This document shows positions 42,438 through 49,610 of a DNA stretch of 64,000 bases, piece by piece. The first letter of the stretch is position 1; every line of letters begins with the position of its first letter. Origin of the DNA: Marinicrinis sediminis (GTDB taxonomy: Bacteria; Bacillota; Bacilli; Paenibacillales; KCTC-33676); NCBI RefSeq assembly GCF_042685085.1, contig NZ_JBHUMM010000037.1, positions 124,001-188,000 of the forward strand, given 5' to 3'. The notes beneath the pieces are model-generated. The model did no database searches. It was not told the origin of the DNA and was given only the letters and a program-made list of their open reading frames with translations. The position numbers were made by a program, and so were the translations under genes.

Positions 42438-44345
42438 TTACGATTCATGGACAAGTGAACGTTCATCGTTCTGCACAGTCATTTTTCTATCCTGTTGCTT
42501 GCGTGCCTCGTAAAGTGGATTGGACACCCAATGCTTGCATGCACGTTCTCGGACTGCCAATCGTCTGAGCATCAATTTCTCCACTCGCTGACGCGGCATG
42601 AACAAATCAAACTGCGCTCTTCGCAGGGCCAGCTCCGGAAAACGGGCTTCATAACGCTCCAGTACCTGTACGACAAGCTCCCAGAAGGACCACTCATCGA
42701 GCTGTCCAGTCTCTCCCAGCATCAGGGCCAGCTCTGAAACATTGATAAAGAACAATGCACCTAGCGTCAACTGGGTAACCTCAGAAGGCTGATCCACTTC
42801 ATAGCCAGCCTCTGCTGGAAATGCCGGGCAACTGGAAGGATCGGCCAAGCTGTTTCTGCAAAACAGCACATCTTCGTGAAAATCCTTGAGTGCGACCCGA
42901 AGCGGCAGACCATCCTGATGGATCAGGATCATGTTTTGTCCATGCGTTTCCAGGGCAATCCCATGTGCGACCAGCAAGTGCACCACCGGAATCACACAGG
43001 CGTCCAGCATCCGCTCCAGCCATTCCTTGACGCCATAACGCTGCATCCACCTATCCAGCATCGGCATTCCTTCTGAGTCTCGCCGATACAAGGCATTAAA
43101 TGGAATCGCCTTTTCGCCTGGTTTCAAATAACCAGCCAGGCTTTCACGCCACAGACAACCCAGCATTCCTTGTCGAGCTGCGTCTTCCTGCTTGTTGTAT
43201 GCAGGAAGCGGACAACAAGCCCCCGCGAATTCCCCCAAGAGGACGAGTTGCTTCTCCTGCTGCAAGAACGGGTCCGCTTGCACGGTATCTTGCAGCCAGC
43301 GGCTTACGCGTGGAGCAAGCTCAATGAATAGCGGATCGATATGTCTGGAGCAAGACGTATTGACCATATTCAGTGACAGCTTCACATATGGCTTCGATGG
43401 GTGACTCACATTGCTCAGTGTTCGAATTGATTGCTGGGGACGGTACAGATCTGGTGCGACATCCAGGGGCCGAATGAAACCTGCTGCCAGTTCCTCTACA
43501 TAACCCGGTGCGACATCATGCAGCCATTGCCACGGATGAACAGGCATGAAAAGGTAGTCATCCGCATCTTCCCCTTGTTCTTGAAGCATCTTATGAAATC
43601 GATCCAAACAGGCATCACCAAGCTCCGTTTTCAGCCAGTCGCCCTCATCCATCCCCTCGTCGATGACCGACCAGCCCACCTTCCGTGAAACGGCAAGCCA
43701 AAGCAGCGAGAAGGGTTCAGACTGCTCGGGACCATAAGTCAAATGGTCCAGATAGTTAAATCCGATTCTGGACTTGTAAGCAGGATGATAGGGATGACCT
43801 TCTGTCATCTTTCTCTCCCAGTGGTCAACATCCATTTCATCCATCGAGAGATCAGGCATGTGATACGGTCCATCGCTTGCGCGTTTCTGCTCATGCTGAT
43901 CGATCGCATCATGAAGGAGCGTCTGCATGAGTTCATTAGAGAATGGTTGAACACGAGCCAAGTCGATACCATTTGCGTCCGCCAGTCCATTTTCAATCAC
44001 CGCTCTGAGTAATTCAGAAATGGCCTGTCTGAGTGGCACCTCTGTTCGTATGCCGCACTCATTCTCTCGCACGACCGGCGCACGATCCAGACGAACCCGA
44101 TCATAGCTGAAGCGTTTCCTCCCCACTGCTTCATAAGTAACCTGATTTCCACATTCATCCTTCCCCCTCAGACGGTAACGGACACGATCTTGGGTAACGT
44201 GGGTTTCCTCAGGGACAACCACCTGTTCATACAGCATACTCTCCAGCCATTGGCGCCAGACGCGCTGTTTGACTGCTTGATATTCCTCAGACTGAACGGC
44301 TTGTTGAACCATCCAGAACTTCGAGGGATGTGACTTCTGTTGCAA
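42438..44345 (-). CDS. asbB: NIS siderophore synthetase, AsbB-like
   Basis: 635 residues, IucA/IucC family. GHPYHPAYKSRIGFNYLDHL, MPVHPWQW, YVKLSLNMVNTSCSR, GCLWRESL, ALETHGQNMILIHQDGLPLR and a C-terminal NPLYEARKQQ match petrobactin AsbB. AsbB joins the second amine arm to citrate. The start is a TTG at 44345 with AAAGGAG eight bases upstream, 59 bases inside the MFS gene. It is the first biosynthetic gene of the operon. Whether it takes the catechol arm, the hydroxamate arm or both is not decidable from sequence. Confidence 0.9.
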   Translation of the reverse strand: MQQKSHPSKFWMVQQAVQSEEYQAVKQRVWRQWLESMLYEQVVVPEETHVTQDRVRYRLRGKDECGNQVTYEAVGRKRFSYDRVRLDRAPVVRENECGIRTEVPLRQAISELLRAVIENGLADANGIDLARVQPFSNELMQTLLHDAIDQHEQKRASDGPYHMPDLSMDEMDVDHWERKMTEGHPYHPAYKSRIGFNYLDHLTYGPEQSEPFSLLWLAVSRKVGWSVIDEGMDEGDWLKTELGDACLDRFHKMLQEQGEDADDYLFMPVHPWQWLHDVAPGYVEELAAGFIRPLDVAPDLYRPQQSIRTLSNVSHPSKPYVKLSLNMVNTSCSRHIDPLFIELAPRVSRWLQDTVQADPFLQQEKQLVLLGEFAGACCPLPAYNKQEDAARQGMLGCLWRESLAGYLKPGEKAIPFNALYRRDSEGMPMLDRWMQRYGVKEWLERMLDACVIPVVHLLVAHGIALETHGQNMILIHQDGLPLRVALKDFHEDVLFCRNSLADPSSCPAFPAEAGYEVDQPSEVTQLTLGALFFINVSELALMLGETGQLDEWSFWELVVQVLERYEARFPELALRRAQFDLFMPRQRVEKLMLRRLAVRERACKHWVSNPLYEARKQQDRKMTVQNDERSLVHES

Positions 44346-45552
44346 TCTTCTTCTCTCCTTTCAGCTCTCGTCTGAATGTCAGAAAAATCAGGAAATTCAG
44401 CACTCCGATTAACGAAGCGGCTACCAATGGTGCCACTGCATGCACCTGCTCAACCAGAACAGAAGCCAGCAACGGAGACACCAATTCACCTGCCGTCTGA
44501 AAAGAAACGATCATACTAAAATAAAATGAAAGACGACGTCCCTGAAACCGTTGAAACAAGTACATATCCAGAGCGGCCATCGTCATAGCCAAAAAGGCGC
44601 CGTACATCAATCTGCCGAGCAGCATCCAACCCACATGAGGAATAGCTTGCAGAAACAGGCCGATCACCATGACGATCAGGCCGATACCGTAAACCGAATG
44701 GACATGCGCAGGCACACAGAACTTGCGGATAAAGGGCATGGATGCAATTGCGAGAATACTCGGCAATAGAAACAACAGACCACTCATCTGAATCGATAAA
44801 GAGAACGCATCCTGTATATACGTCGTGAAAAACGGGCGTATGACGTTGTTTAAAATGGTGATGGTAAAAAACAGGCCGCCAAGTACGCACATAAATATGA
44901 AATGACTTCTTTTCCCCATAGCCTTAATCTGCGAATCCGGGTGGGTAGAAGACGCTGTTTCCTCTGTCACTTTTTTGCCAGGTCGCTGCAAGAGAACCTT
45001 CTTGAAGACGAACAGACAAAGCACGAGCTGCAACACATCCACCACCGCTGCCCAGTAAAACAGTTGAAGCGGATTATTCAGCTCCATCATCCAGGCCCCT
45101 GCGAGCGTTGACATGACAACGGCAAGATGGTACACCGCATGAAACTTTGCAGCGGCATGACTCATCTGAGACGCGCCAGATTGTTCAATGATCAGCGGGT
45201 AAATCAGCATGTAGCTAGATTTAAAGAGCAGCAGGGCCACCGTCAGCCAAAGGAACTGGGTCTCGTTTTCCGCTGAGGCCAGCATAAACGTAAACCATGC
45301 CGTCCCCGCCTGACCAATCAAAAGCAGCTGCTTGGCTTCCACATATCGACTGAGCCAACCCCATATCGGTGAAAACATGACGACGACCAGCCGGCATACA
45401 AACAAATACAACCCGATAAACGCGTAACCTTCCAGTCCAAAGACCTGACTGAAAAACTGAGGGTAATACGGTGCAAGCAGCACTTCCGTAAATAACCCCA
45501 GAAACAAGCAACTGAGGAGGGTATAGGTCCCCCAAGACTGCTTTACATCCAT
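44287..45552 (-). CDS. MFS transporter, probable siderophore exporter
   Basis: 421 residues with about 12 hydrophobic helices in two halves separated by a charged loop (about 195-215, HPDSQIKAMGKR), the major facilitator layout. GWLSRYVEAKQLLLIGQ between helices 2 and 3 is the motif A position. It is the first gene of the siderophore operon, with GGAGGAGG before the ATG, a Fur-like box 43 bases upstream and a 59-base overlap with asbB. Export of the finished siderophore is the likely role; import of the ferric form cannot be excluded, because no binding protein or ABC importer is encoded in the window. Confidence 0.87.
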   Translation of the reverse strand: MDVKQSWGTYTLLSCLFLGLFTEVLLAPYYPQFFSQVFGLEGYAFIGLYLFVCRLVVVMFSPIWGWLSRYVEAKQLLLIGQAGTAWFTFMLASAENETQFLWLTVALLLFKSSYMLIYPLIIEQSGASQMSHAAAKFHAVYHLAVVMSTLAGAWMMELNNPLQLFYWAAVVDVLQLVLCLFVFKKVLLQRPGKKVTEETASSTHPDSQIKAMGKRSHFIFMCVLGGLFFTITILNNVIRPFFTTYIQDAFSLSIQMSGLLFLLPSILAIASMPFIRKFCVPAHVHSVYGIGLIVMVIGLFLQAIPHVGWMLLGRLMYGAFLAMTMAALDMYLFQRFQGRRLSFYFSMIVSFQTAGELVSPLLASVLVEQVHAVAPLVAASLIGVLNFLIFLTFRRELKGEKKIATEVTSLEVLDGSTSRSV

Positions 45553-45594
45553 CCTCCTCCTCCTTATGAACGCCCATTTGAATTTATTTATATT

Positions 45595-45609
45595 TGATAC
45601 TGATTCTCA
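45595..45609. promoter_or_regulatory. Fur-like box proximal to the siderophore operon
   Basis: TGATACTGATTCTCA fits the Bacillus 7-1-7 Fur pattern TGATAATnATTATCA with a few mismatches. It is 43 bases upstream of the MFS start codon and should give iron repression. Confidence 0.65.
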
Positions 45610-45712
45610 TTTTCTCTTATTTTCTATTTCACACGCATACATATTTTCTTAGTTTCCCTTTCCTTATAAGAATTTAACGGTTTTCATTTGTCGATTCATC
45701 ATTTATTTTCAT

Positions 45713-45727
45713 TGATTATCATTATCA
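45713..45727. promoter_or_regulatory. Fur box, best match, upstream of the siderophore operon
   Basis: TGATTATCATTATCA matches the 7-1-7 Fur pattern almost perfectly and extends to TTGATTATCATTATCAA. It lies 161 bases upstream of the MFS gene and directly downstream, in minus-strand sense, of a terminator hairpin, so the main operon promoter is probably here. I could not fix the -35/-10 pair. Confidence 0.8.
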
Positions 45728-45736
45728 ATATAGTGT

Positions 45737-45779
45737 AAAAAAGAAAGGGATTTTCACCCGAATTGAGAACGATCCCTTT
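45737..45779 (-). terminator. Intrinsic terminator upstream of the siderophore operon
   Basis: On the minus strand AAAGGGAT (45779-45772) pairs with ATCCCTTT (45751-45744), followed by CTTTTTT. No gene precedes it on this strand until the MATE stop at 46131, so it would end a separate non-coding transcript. The stem is only 8 bp with a 20-base loop. Confidence 0.5.
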
Positions 45780-45792
45780 TATTCGAATTTCC

Positions 45793-45852
45793 GTACGCAT
45801 CACGTGAGTAGGTATCACATGTGTACGAATCATAGGATTGGGTACCACATGT
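45793..45852. repeat. Imperfect 30-bp tandem repeat
   Basis: Two adjacent 30-base units (45793-45822 and 45823-45852) agree at 23 of 30 positions by eye. Both start GTACG and end CACATGT, with GGTA(T/C)CACATGT as the conserved core. They lie between two Fur-like boxes in the region upstream of the siderophore operon. Confidence 0.75.
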
Positions 45853-45975
45853 AACCTTCCGATTTATTCATTGGATTCGACAGATCATCCCATTCCTTTT
45901 ATTTTGAAACTTTGCTCTTTGCTCTTTGTTCTTTGCTTTTGAAAGTATGTATGCGTATCGCTCACTCGTTGCAAA

Positions 45976-45990
45976 TGAGAATCAATATCA
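45976..45990. promoter_or_regulatory. Distal Fur-like box
   Basis: TGAGAATCAATATCA fits the 7-1-7 Fur pattern with few mismatches. It is 424 bases upstream of the MFS gene and has no coding gene of its own. It is placed next to a weak promoter match for the candidate small RNA. Confidence 0.6.
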
Positions 45991-46087
45991 TTAATGATTT
46001 AAACATACCTTCTTCTTTTTTGGAAGAGTTTTCTTTTCTTGTTCACACAATATACACAAGTTTTGGGATATAAGTGATAGAAATGCG

Positions 46088-46132
46088 AAGATAGACGATC
46101 CGGAAGGCGTGCGCCTCCGAATCGTCTATCTT
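46088..46132. terminator. Bidirectional terminator at the MATE gene end
   Basis: A long hairpin (46088-46109 with 46112-46132, few mismatches, tiny loop) overlaps the last bases of the MATE stop codon. AT-rich sequence with short T runs follows on both sides. It separates the MATE unit from the siderophore control region. Confidence 0.75.
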
Positions 46133-47459
46133 ATCTTTTAATCTGGTTTCTCACAAACAGAACAAGTAGCACCGAGACGAGCATCTCCGAGACAGGTACG
46201 GCAAGCCAGACACCCGTCACTCCCATCACTTTTGGCAGGAGCCATAGCAGAAGCAGTAAAAACACGAAGCTTCTCAGAAGGATAATCATCATCGAGGGAC
46301 GCACCTGTCCGATCGATTGATAATAAGTCATATAGACGAAGTTGAACCCGAGAAAGAGATATCCTGTGAAAAACAATCGAATGCCCTGCACGGCAAGATC
46401 GCGTACCTCTTCATTGTCCAATCCAAAAAACGAAACCAGCAATGGAGCGGCTGCCAAACCTGCCACAAGTAAAATTCCTCCTAGCAGCAGCGAGGCCTTC
46501 TCCCCTACTTTTACACTTTCGATCAGGCGCTCCTTCTCTCCCGCCCCGAAATAATAACTGATCATGGGCTGCAAGGCAGATTCAATGCCGAAAAAAGACA
46601 GAAACATAAATCCATGCAAGTAGTTAACGACAGAAAATGCCGCAACGCCATCCGTACCGAGTAATGCGACAATCGAGAGATTGTAGCCGGCGACAAATAC
46701 GAGTGCGCCTGCTTCCGCCAAAAAGCTCGGGAAACCGATCGAACATAACCGGTTCAGCATGGGCCAGGACCATCGAAAGGAAAATTGCCTCAAGGTAGAT
46801 TGCTTCTTCCGAAAATGAAGCAACAGAACGAGCACACCGAGAACACTTGCTATAACCGTAGCGAGGGCTGCACCCAGCACCCCCTTGTCTAGCACAAAAA
46901 TCATCACATAATTCAAAACGATATTGACGAGTGCCGTTAATCCGAGTGCGACCATAGACAAGGTTGGACTGCCATCATTGCGAACAAAGATACTGAGCAA
47001 CTGCTGAAGCGCGATCACCCAGCCGAGAAGAAACAGAATGGTCAAGTATTCGATGGTATGAGCGCGCGTATCTGCATTCGCTCCGAGCCATTCGGCTATT
47101 TGATCCACATTCACCCAGCCAGCTGCACCCAGAACAAACAGCAGCACCAGTGCCACGGCGATGGATAGTGAGAAAACACGTCGCGCCTGGATGAAATTCT
47201 GCTCACCAATATACATGGAATACAAGGTTCCCCCGCCAATGCCAATCCATAACGAAATGGCAAAGATGAGGGAGAAAACCGGCATGGCGAGATTCACACC
47301 AGCCAATCCTTCCGCACCGACTCCGTTTCCGACAAATATCCCGTCGATCAATATATTGATAGACATGAGCATCATGCCGATCAGGGACGGCACAAAATAT
47401 TGCATAAACACTTTTTTAACTGGTAATTGCTTCAAGTTGTCATGTGTACCCTTCATCAT
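46131..47459 (-). CDS. MATE family multidrug efflux transporter
   Basis: 442 residues with about 12 membrane helices. NILIDGIFVGNGVGAEGLAG near the N-terminus and its pseudo-repeat in the second half are the MATE/MepA pattern. Such pumps exchange Na+ or H+ for cationic drugs. GGAGG directly precedes two consecutive ATG codons; the second (47456) may be the real start. The MerR regulator gene lies 56 bases upstream on the same strand, suggesting direct control of this pump. Confidence 0.93.
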   Translation of the reverse strand: MMKGTHDNLKQLPVKKVFMQYFVPSLIGMMLMSINILIDGIFVGNGVGAEGLAGVNLAMPVFSLIFAISLWIGIGGGTLYSMYIGEQNFIQARRVFSLSIAVALVLLFVLGAAGWVNVDQIAEWLGANADTRAHTIEYLTILFLLGWVIALQQLLSIFVRNDGSPTLSMVALGLTALVNIVLNYVMIFVLDKGVLGAALATVIASVLGVLVLLLHFRKKQSTLRQFSFRWSWPMLNRLCSIGFPSFLAEAGALVFVAGYNLSIVALLGTDGVAAFSVVNYLHGFMFLSFFGIESALQPMISYYFGAGEKERLIESVKVGEKASLLLGGILLVAGLAAAPLLVSFFGLDNEEVRDLAVQGIRLFFTGYLFLGFNFVYMTYYQSIGQVRPSMMIILLRSFVFLLLLLWLLPKVMGVTGVWLAVPVSEMLVSVLLVLFVRNQIKR

Positions 47460-47515
47460 TCATTCCTCCAGCAAATCTCTATAAGCGAATGATAAAGGTT
47501 CAAGCAACTTGAAGG

Positions 47516-48364
47516 TCAATGGTTTTCTCTGGTTTTGCTGACGGGAATTTGTACCCAGGTGAGCAAATCTGATTTATGCTGAGTGACAGACTCGTCCAGC
47601 ATCGCAATGCCTAATGGAGGACCGATCATCTGGTAGCCTTCTTCCTCCAGTGTACCCAGCATATACAAGCAGCTTTTCTTCATCGTTTCGTAATTCCCAT
47701 GGTGCGGATAGCAGGCGTATGTTCCCTCTTCCAAATAGCTTTTGTTTAAAGAGGGTTTGTCAGCATAAAGAAGTTCGAAAACAGCCCCAAATTTCACTGT
47801 TCCCTCCGTAAACAGACTGTTTATGTCCACAACCGCACCGAAATCACCTGTAAACAATCCCTCATAACCCAGTCCGGACGCGAACCATTTCTGCAAATCC
47901 TGCACATATAACGATTCTGAATCTTCCTTCAAATCGATCGGCGCATCATTGTACAGATAAGAGATGGCGCGTCTTGGAAACCACTGAACCTTTAAGCTAG
48001 ATTGAGCACGCAAAGAGAGTCCTTCTTCAATCGTAGCCATTTTATGCTCGATTTTAGCGGACACTTTTTTCAGTCTCTCAATTTCCTGTTCCGTTTCGGC
48101 CAATTTTGCTGCAAACAGCTCCCGCGTGTTTTCCGGTGTGCGCTGCTGGAATTGCTGCTGGATCTCCTGGATGGAAAATCCGTTCTTCTTCAAAAAAATA
48201 AGGGTATCGAGCACGATAAACTGCTCAACCGTATAGTAGCGATAGCGACTGTCCGGATCGGTATGTTTCGGCTTGAAAATGCCGATTTCATCATAATAAC
48301 GGAGAGTGGAGGCCGAAATCTGGAACAGCTTCGCCACTTCTCCGACACGAAACAGGTGATGCAT
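47516..48364 (-). CDS. MerR family transcriptional regulator (BmrR-like)
   Basis: 282 residues from ATG 48364 (MHHLFRVGEVAKLFQISAST) with GAGGAGGG six bases upstream; the longer open frame has no site. It has an N-terminal MerR winged helix (LRYYDEIGIFKPKHTD, SRYRYYTVEQFIVLDTLIFL), a coiled coil (about 80-115) and a GyrI/BmrR-like effector domain (about 125-282). Members bind drugs or other ligands and activate nearby efflux genes. The MATE pump directly downstream is the probable target. Confidence 0.92.
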   Translation of the reverse strand: MHHLFRVGEVAKLFQISASTLRYYDEIGIFKPKHTDPDSRYRYYTVEQFIVLDTLIFLKKNGFSIQEIQQQFQQRTPENTRELFAAKLAETEQEIERLKKVSAKIEHKMATIEEGLSLRAQSSLKVQWFPRRAISYLYNDAPIDLKEDSESLYVQDLQKWFASGLGYEGLFTGDFGAVVDINSLFTEGTVKFGAVFELLYADKPSLNKSYLEEGTYACYPHHGNYETMKKSCLYMLGTLEEEGYQMIGPPLGIAMLDESVTQHKSDLLTWVQIPVSKTRENH

Positions 48365-48402
48365 GCAATCCCTCCTCACTAGCGTGCACGTCTGCAGATA
48401 AT

Positions 48403-48433
48403 AAAAAGAGCACCTCCCGTAAGGGAAATGCTC
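48403..48433 (-). terminator. Terminator after yqeY
   Basis: On the minus strand GAGCATTTCCC and GGGAGGTGCTC form a stem with a TTAC loop, followed by TTTTTATT. It ends the rpsU-yqeY transcript. Confidence 0.85.
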
Positions 48434-48451
48434 CTGCATGTAAATAGTCGA

Positions 48452-48892
48452 TTAAAGTGACTGCTGAACAAGCTGACTGACATATTTGCCGTCGGCTCTG
48501 CCTTTCACTTTTGGTAAAACAGCGCCCATGACCTTACCCATGTCCGCTTTGGAAGAGGCACCGACTTCTTGGATGGTCTGTTGTACAATCGTTTTAATTT
48601 CTTCTTCCGTTAATTGCGCGGGCATATACTGAGTAATAACTTCGATCTCCTTGTGGAGATTTTCAGTTAAATCATCTCGTCCTGCTTTTTCAAATTCTTG
48701 GAGGGAATCTTTTCTTTGCTTGAGTTCGCGATTCAGAATATCAAGCACTTCGTTGTCATCCAGGGTTTTCTTTTGCTCGATTTCCACGTTCTTCACCGAG
48801 GACCGAATCATTCGGATTACAGAGAGCCTGAATTTATCCTGGTTCTTCATCGCTTGCTTCATATCTTCAGTTAATCGTTCGCTTAAGCTCAT
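48452..48892 (-). CDS. yqeY: GatB/YqeY domain protein
   Basis: 146 residues. MSLSERLTEDMKQAMKNQDK, LSVIRMIRSSVKNVEIE and ADMGKVMGAVLPKVKGRADG identify the YqeY family, helical proteins related to the tail domain of GatB. An effect on tRNA-dependent amidation or tRNA binding is suspected but unproven. It follows rpsU by 15 bases, as in B. subtilis. Confidence 0.95.
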   Translation of the reverse strand: MSLSERLTEDMKQAMKNQDKFRLSVIRMIRSSVKNVEIEQKKTLDDNEVLDILNRELKQRKDSLQEFEKAGRDDLTENLHKEIEVITQYMPAQLTEEEIKTIVQQTIQEVGASSKADMGKVMGAVLPKVKGRADGKYVSQLVQQSL

Positions 48893-48907
48893 GACCGGTT
48901 GATCCTC

Positions 48908-49081
48908 CTAGAACTTTCTCTTACGAGCAGCCTCAGACTTTTTCTTACGTTTCACACTAGGCTTCTCATAATGTTTGCGCTTTTTCACTTCTGCCAAAAC
49001 TCCATCTTTCGCGATCGTGCGCTTAAAGCGACGAAGTGCGGCATCAAGAGATTCATTTTTGCGAACTTTAGTTTCAGACAC
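48908..49081 (-). CDS. rpsU: 30S ribosomal protein S21
   Basis: 57 residues from GTG 49081 (VSETKVRKNESLDAALRRFK), the standard S21 length; a longer frame upstream is not S21. The site GGAGGGAGGG lies nine bases upstream. The Arg/Lys-rich C-terminus (KPSVKRKKKSEAARKRKF) is typical. S21 binds the 30S platform near the anti-Shine-Dalgarno end of 16S rRNA. It is the first gene of rpsU-yqeY. Confidence 0.97.
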   Translation of the reverse strand: MSETKVRKNESLDAALRRFKRTIAKDGVLAEVKKRKHYEKPSVKRKKKSEAARKRKF

Positions 49082-49161
49082 CAGCTTTCCCTCCCTCCGA
49101 GCAGACCGTCCAAAGAAAAACGGTATATCAAACCATATTATATGTGAAAGTAGCAAGCAGG

Positions 49162-49506
49162 TCAACCATTTAAACGTCCCAGTTTTTCCCCGCCCATCAA
49201 GTGGTAATGAATATGGAACACAACCTGCCCGCCATCTTCCCCGCAGTTGTTGATCAGCCGATAGCCGCTTTCGCTGATGCCGGTTTCTTCGGCCAGCTGT
49301 TTGGCAGCCAAATGAATCTCTCCCATCAAGTGTGCATCTTCAGCTGTCAGATCATTCATGGTAGCCAGATGCTTTTTGGGTATGATGAGAATATGTACGT
49401 TCGCCTGTGGTGCAATATCGTGAAAAGCGAGGACATGTTCATTTTCAAACACTTTTCTCGCAGGAATTTCATCGTTTACAATTTTGCAAAAAAGACAATC
49501 ACTCAT
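49162..49506 (-). CDS. hinT: HIT family hydrolase (HinT-like)
   Basis: 114 residues. The N-terminal CLFCKIVNDEIPA and C-terminal histidine triad VFHIHYHLMGG are intact. HinT enzymes hydrolyse nucleoside phosphoramidates. AGGGG lies upstream of the ATG. The gene is 80 bases upstream of rpsU on the same strand and divergent from the malic enzyme gene. Confidence 0.95.
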   Translation of the reverse strand: MSDCLFCKIVNDEIPARKVFENEHVLAFHDIAPQANVHILIIPKKHLATMNDLTAEDAHLMGEIHLAAKQLAEETGISESGYRLINNCGEDGGQVVFHIHYHLMGGEKLGRLNG

Positions 49507-49610
49507 TTGAAATTACCCCTTTATCTTTGATAAGGAATATTTTACCCTAAAGTTAATGCCCCGTCCATTTTGGCCCGGCGGATCAACTTAACGAAGGAGG
49601 CAACACGCCT

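Larger units (their letters stand above)
45737..45951 (-). ncRNA. Candidate Fur-regulated small RNA upstream of the siderophore operon
   Basis: In the 578-base gene-free interval 45553-46130, the minus strand shows in order a Fur-like box (45990-45976), TTGCAA (45974-45969), 17 bases, TACATA (45951-45946), about 165 bases including a 30-bp tandem repeat, and the terminator at 45779-45737. No ORF with a ribosome site was found in it. An iron-repressed RNA of about 200 bases, or a separately terminated leader, would explain why a third Fur box sits so far from the operon. The promoter match is weak. Confidence 0.33.

Noticed and set aside
45907..45941. CTTTGCT-like repeats upstream of the siderophore operon as a CRISPR or phase-variation tract
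   Set aside because: Only a few irregular heptamers without spacers; no frame or promoter spacing depends on them.
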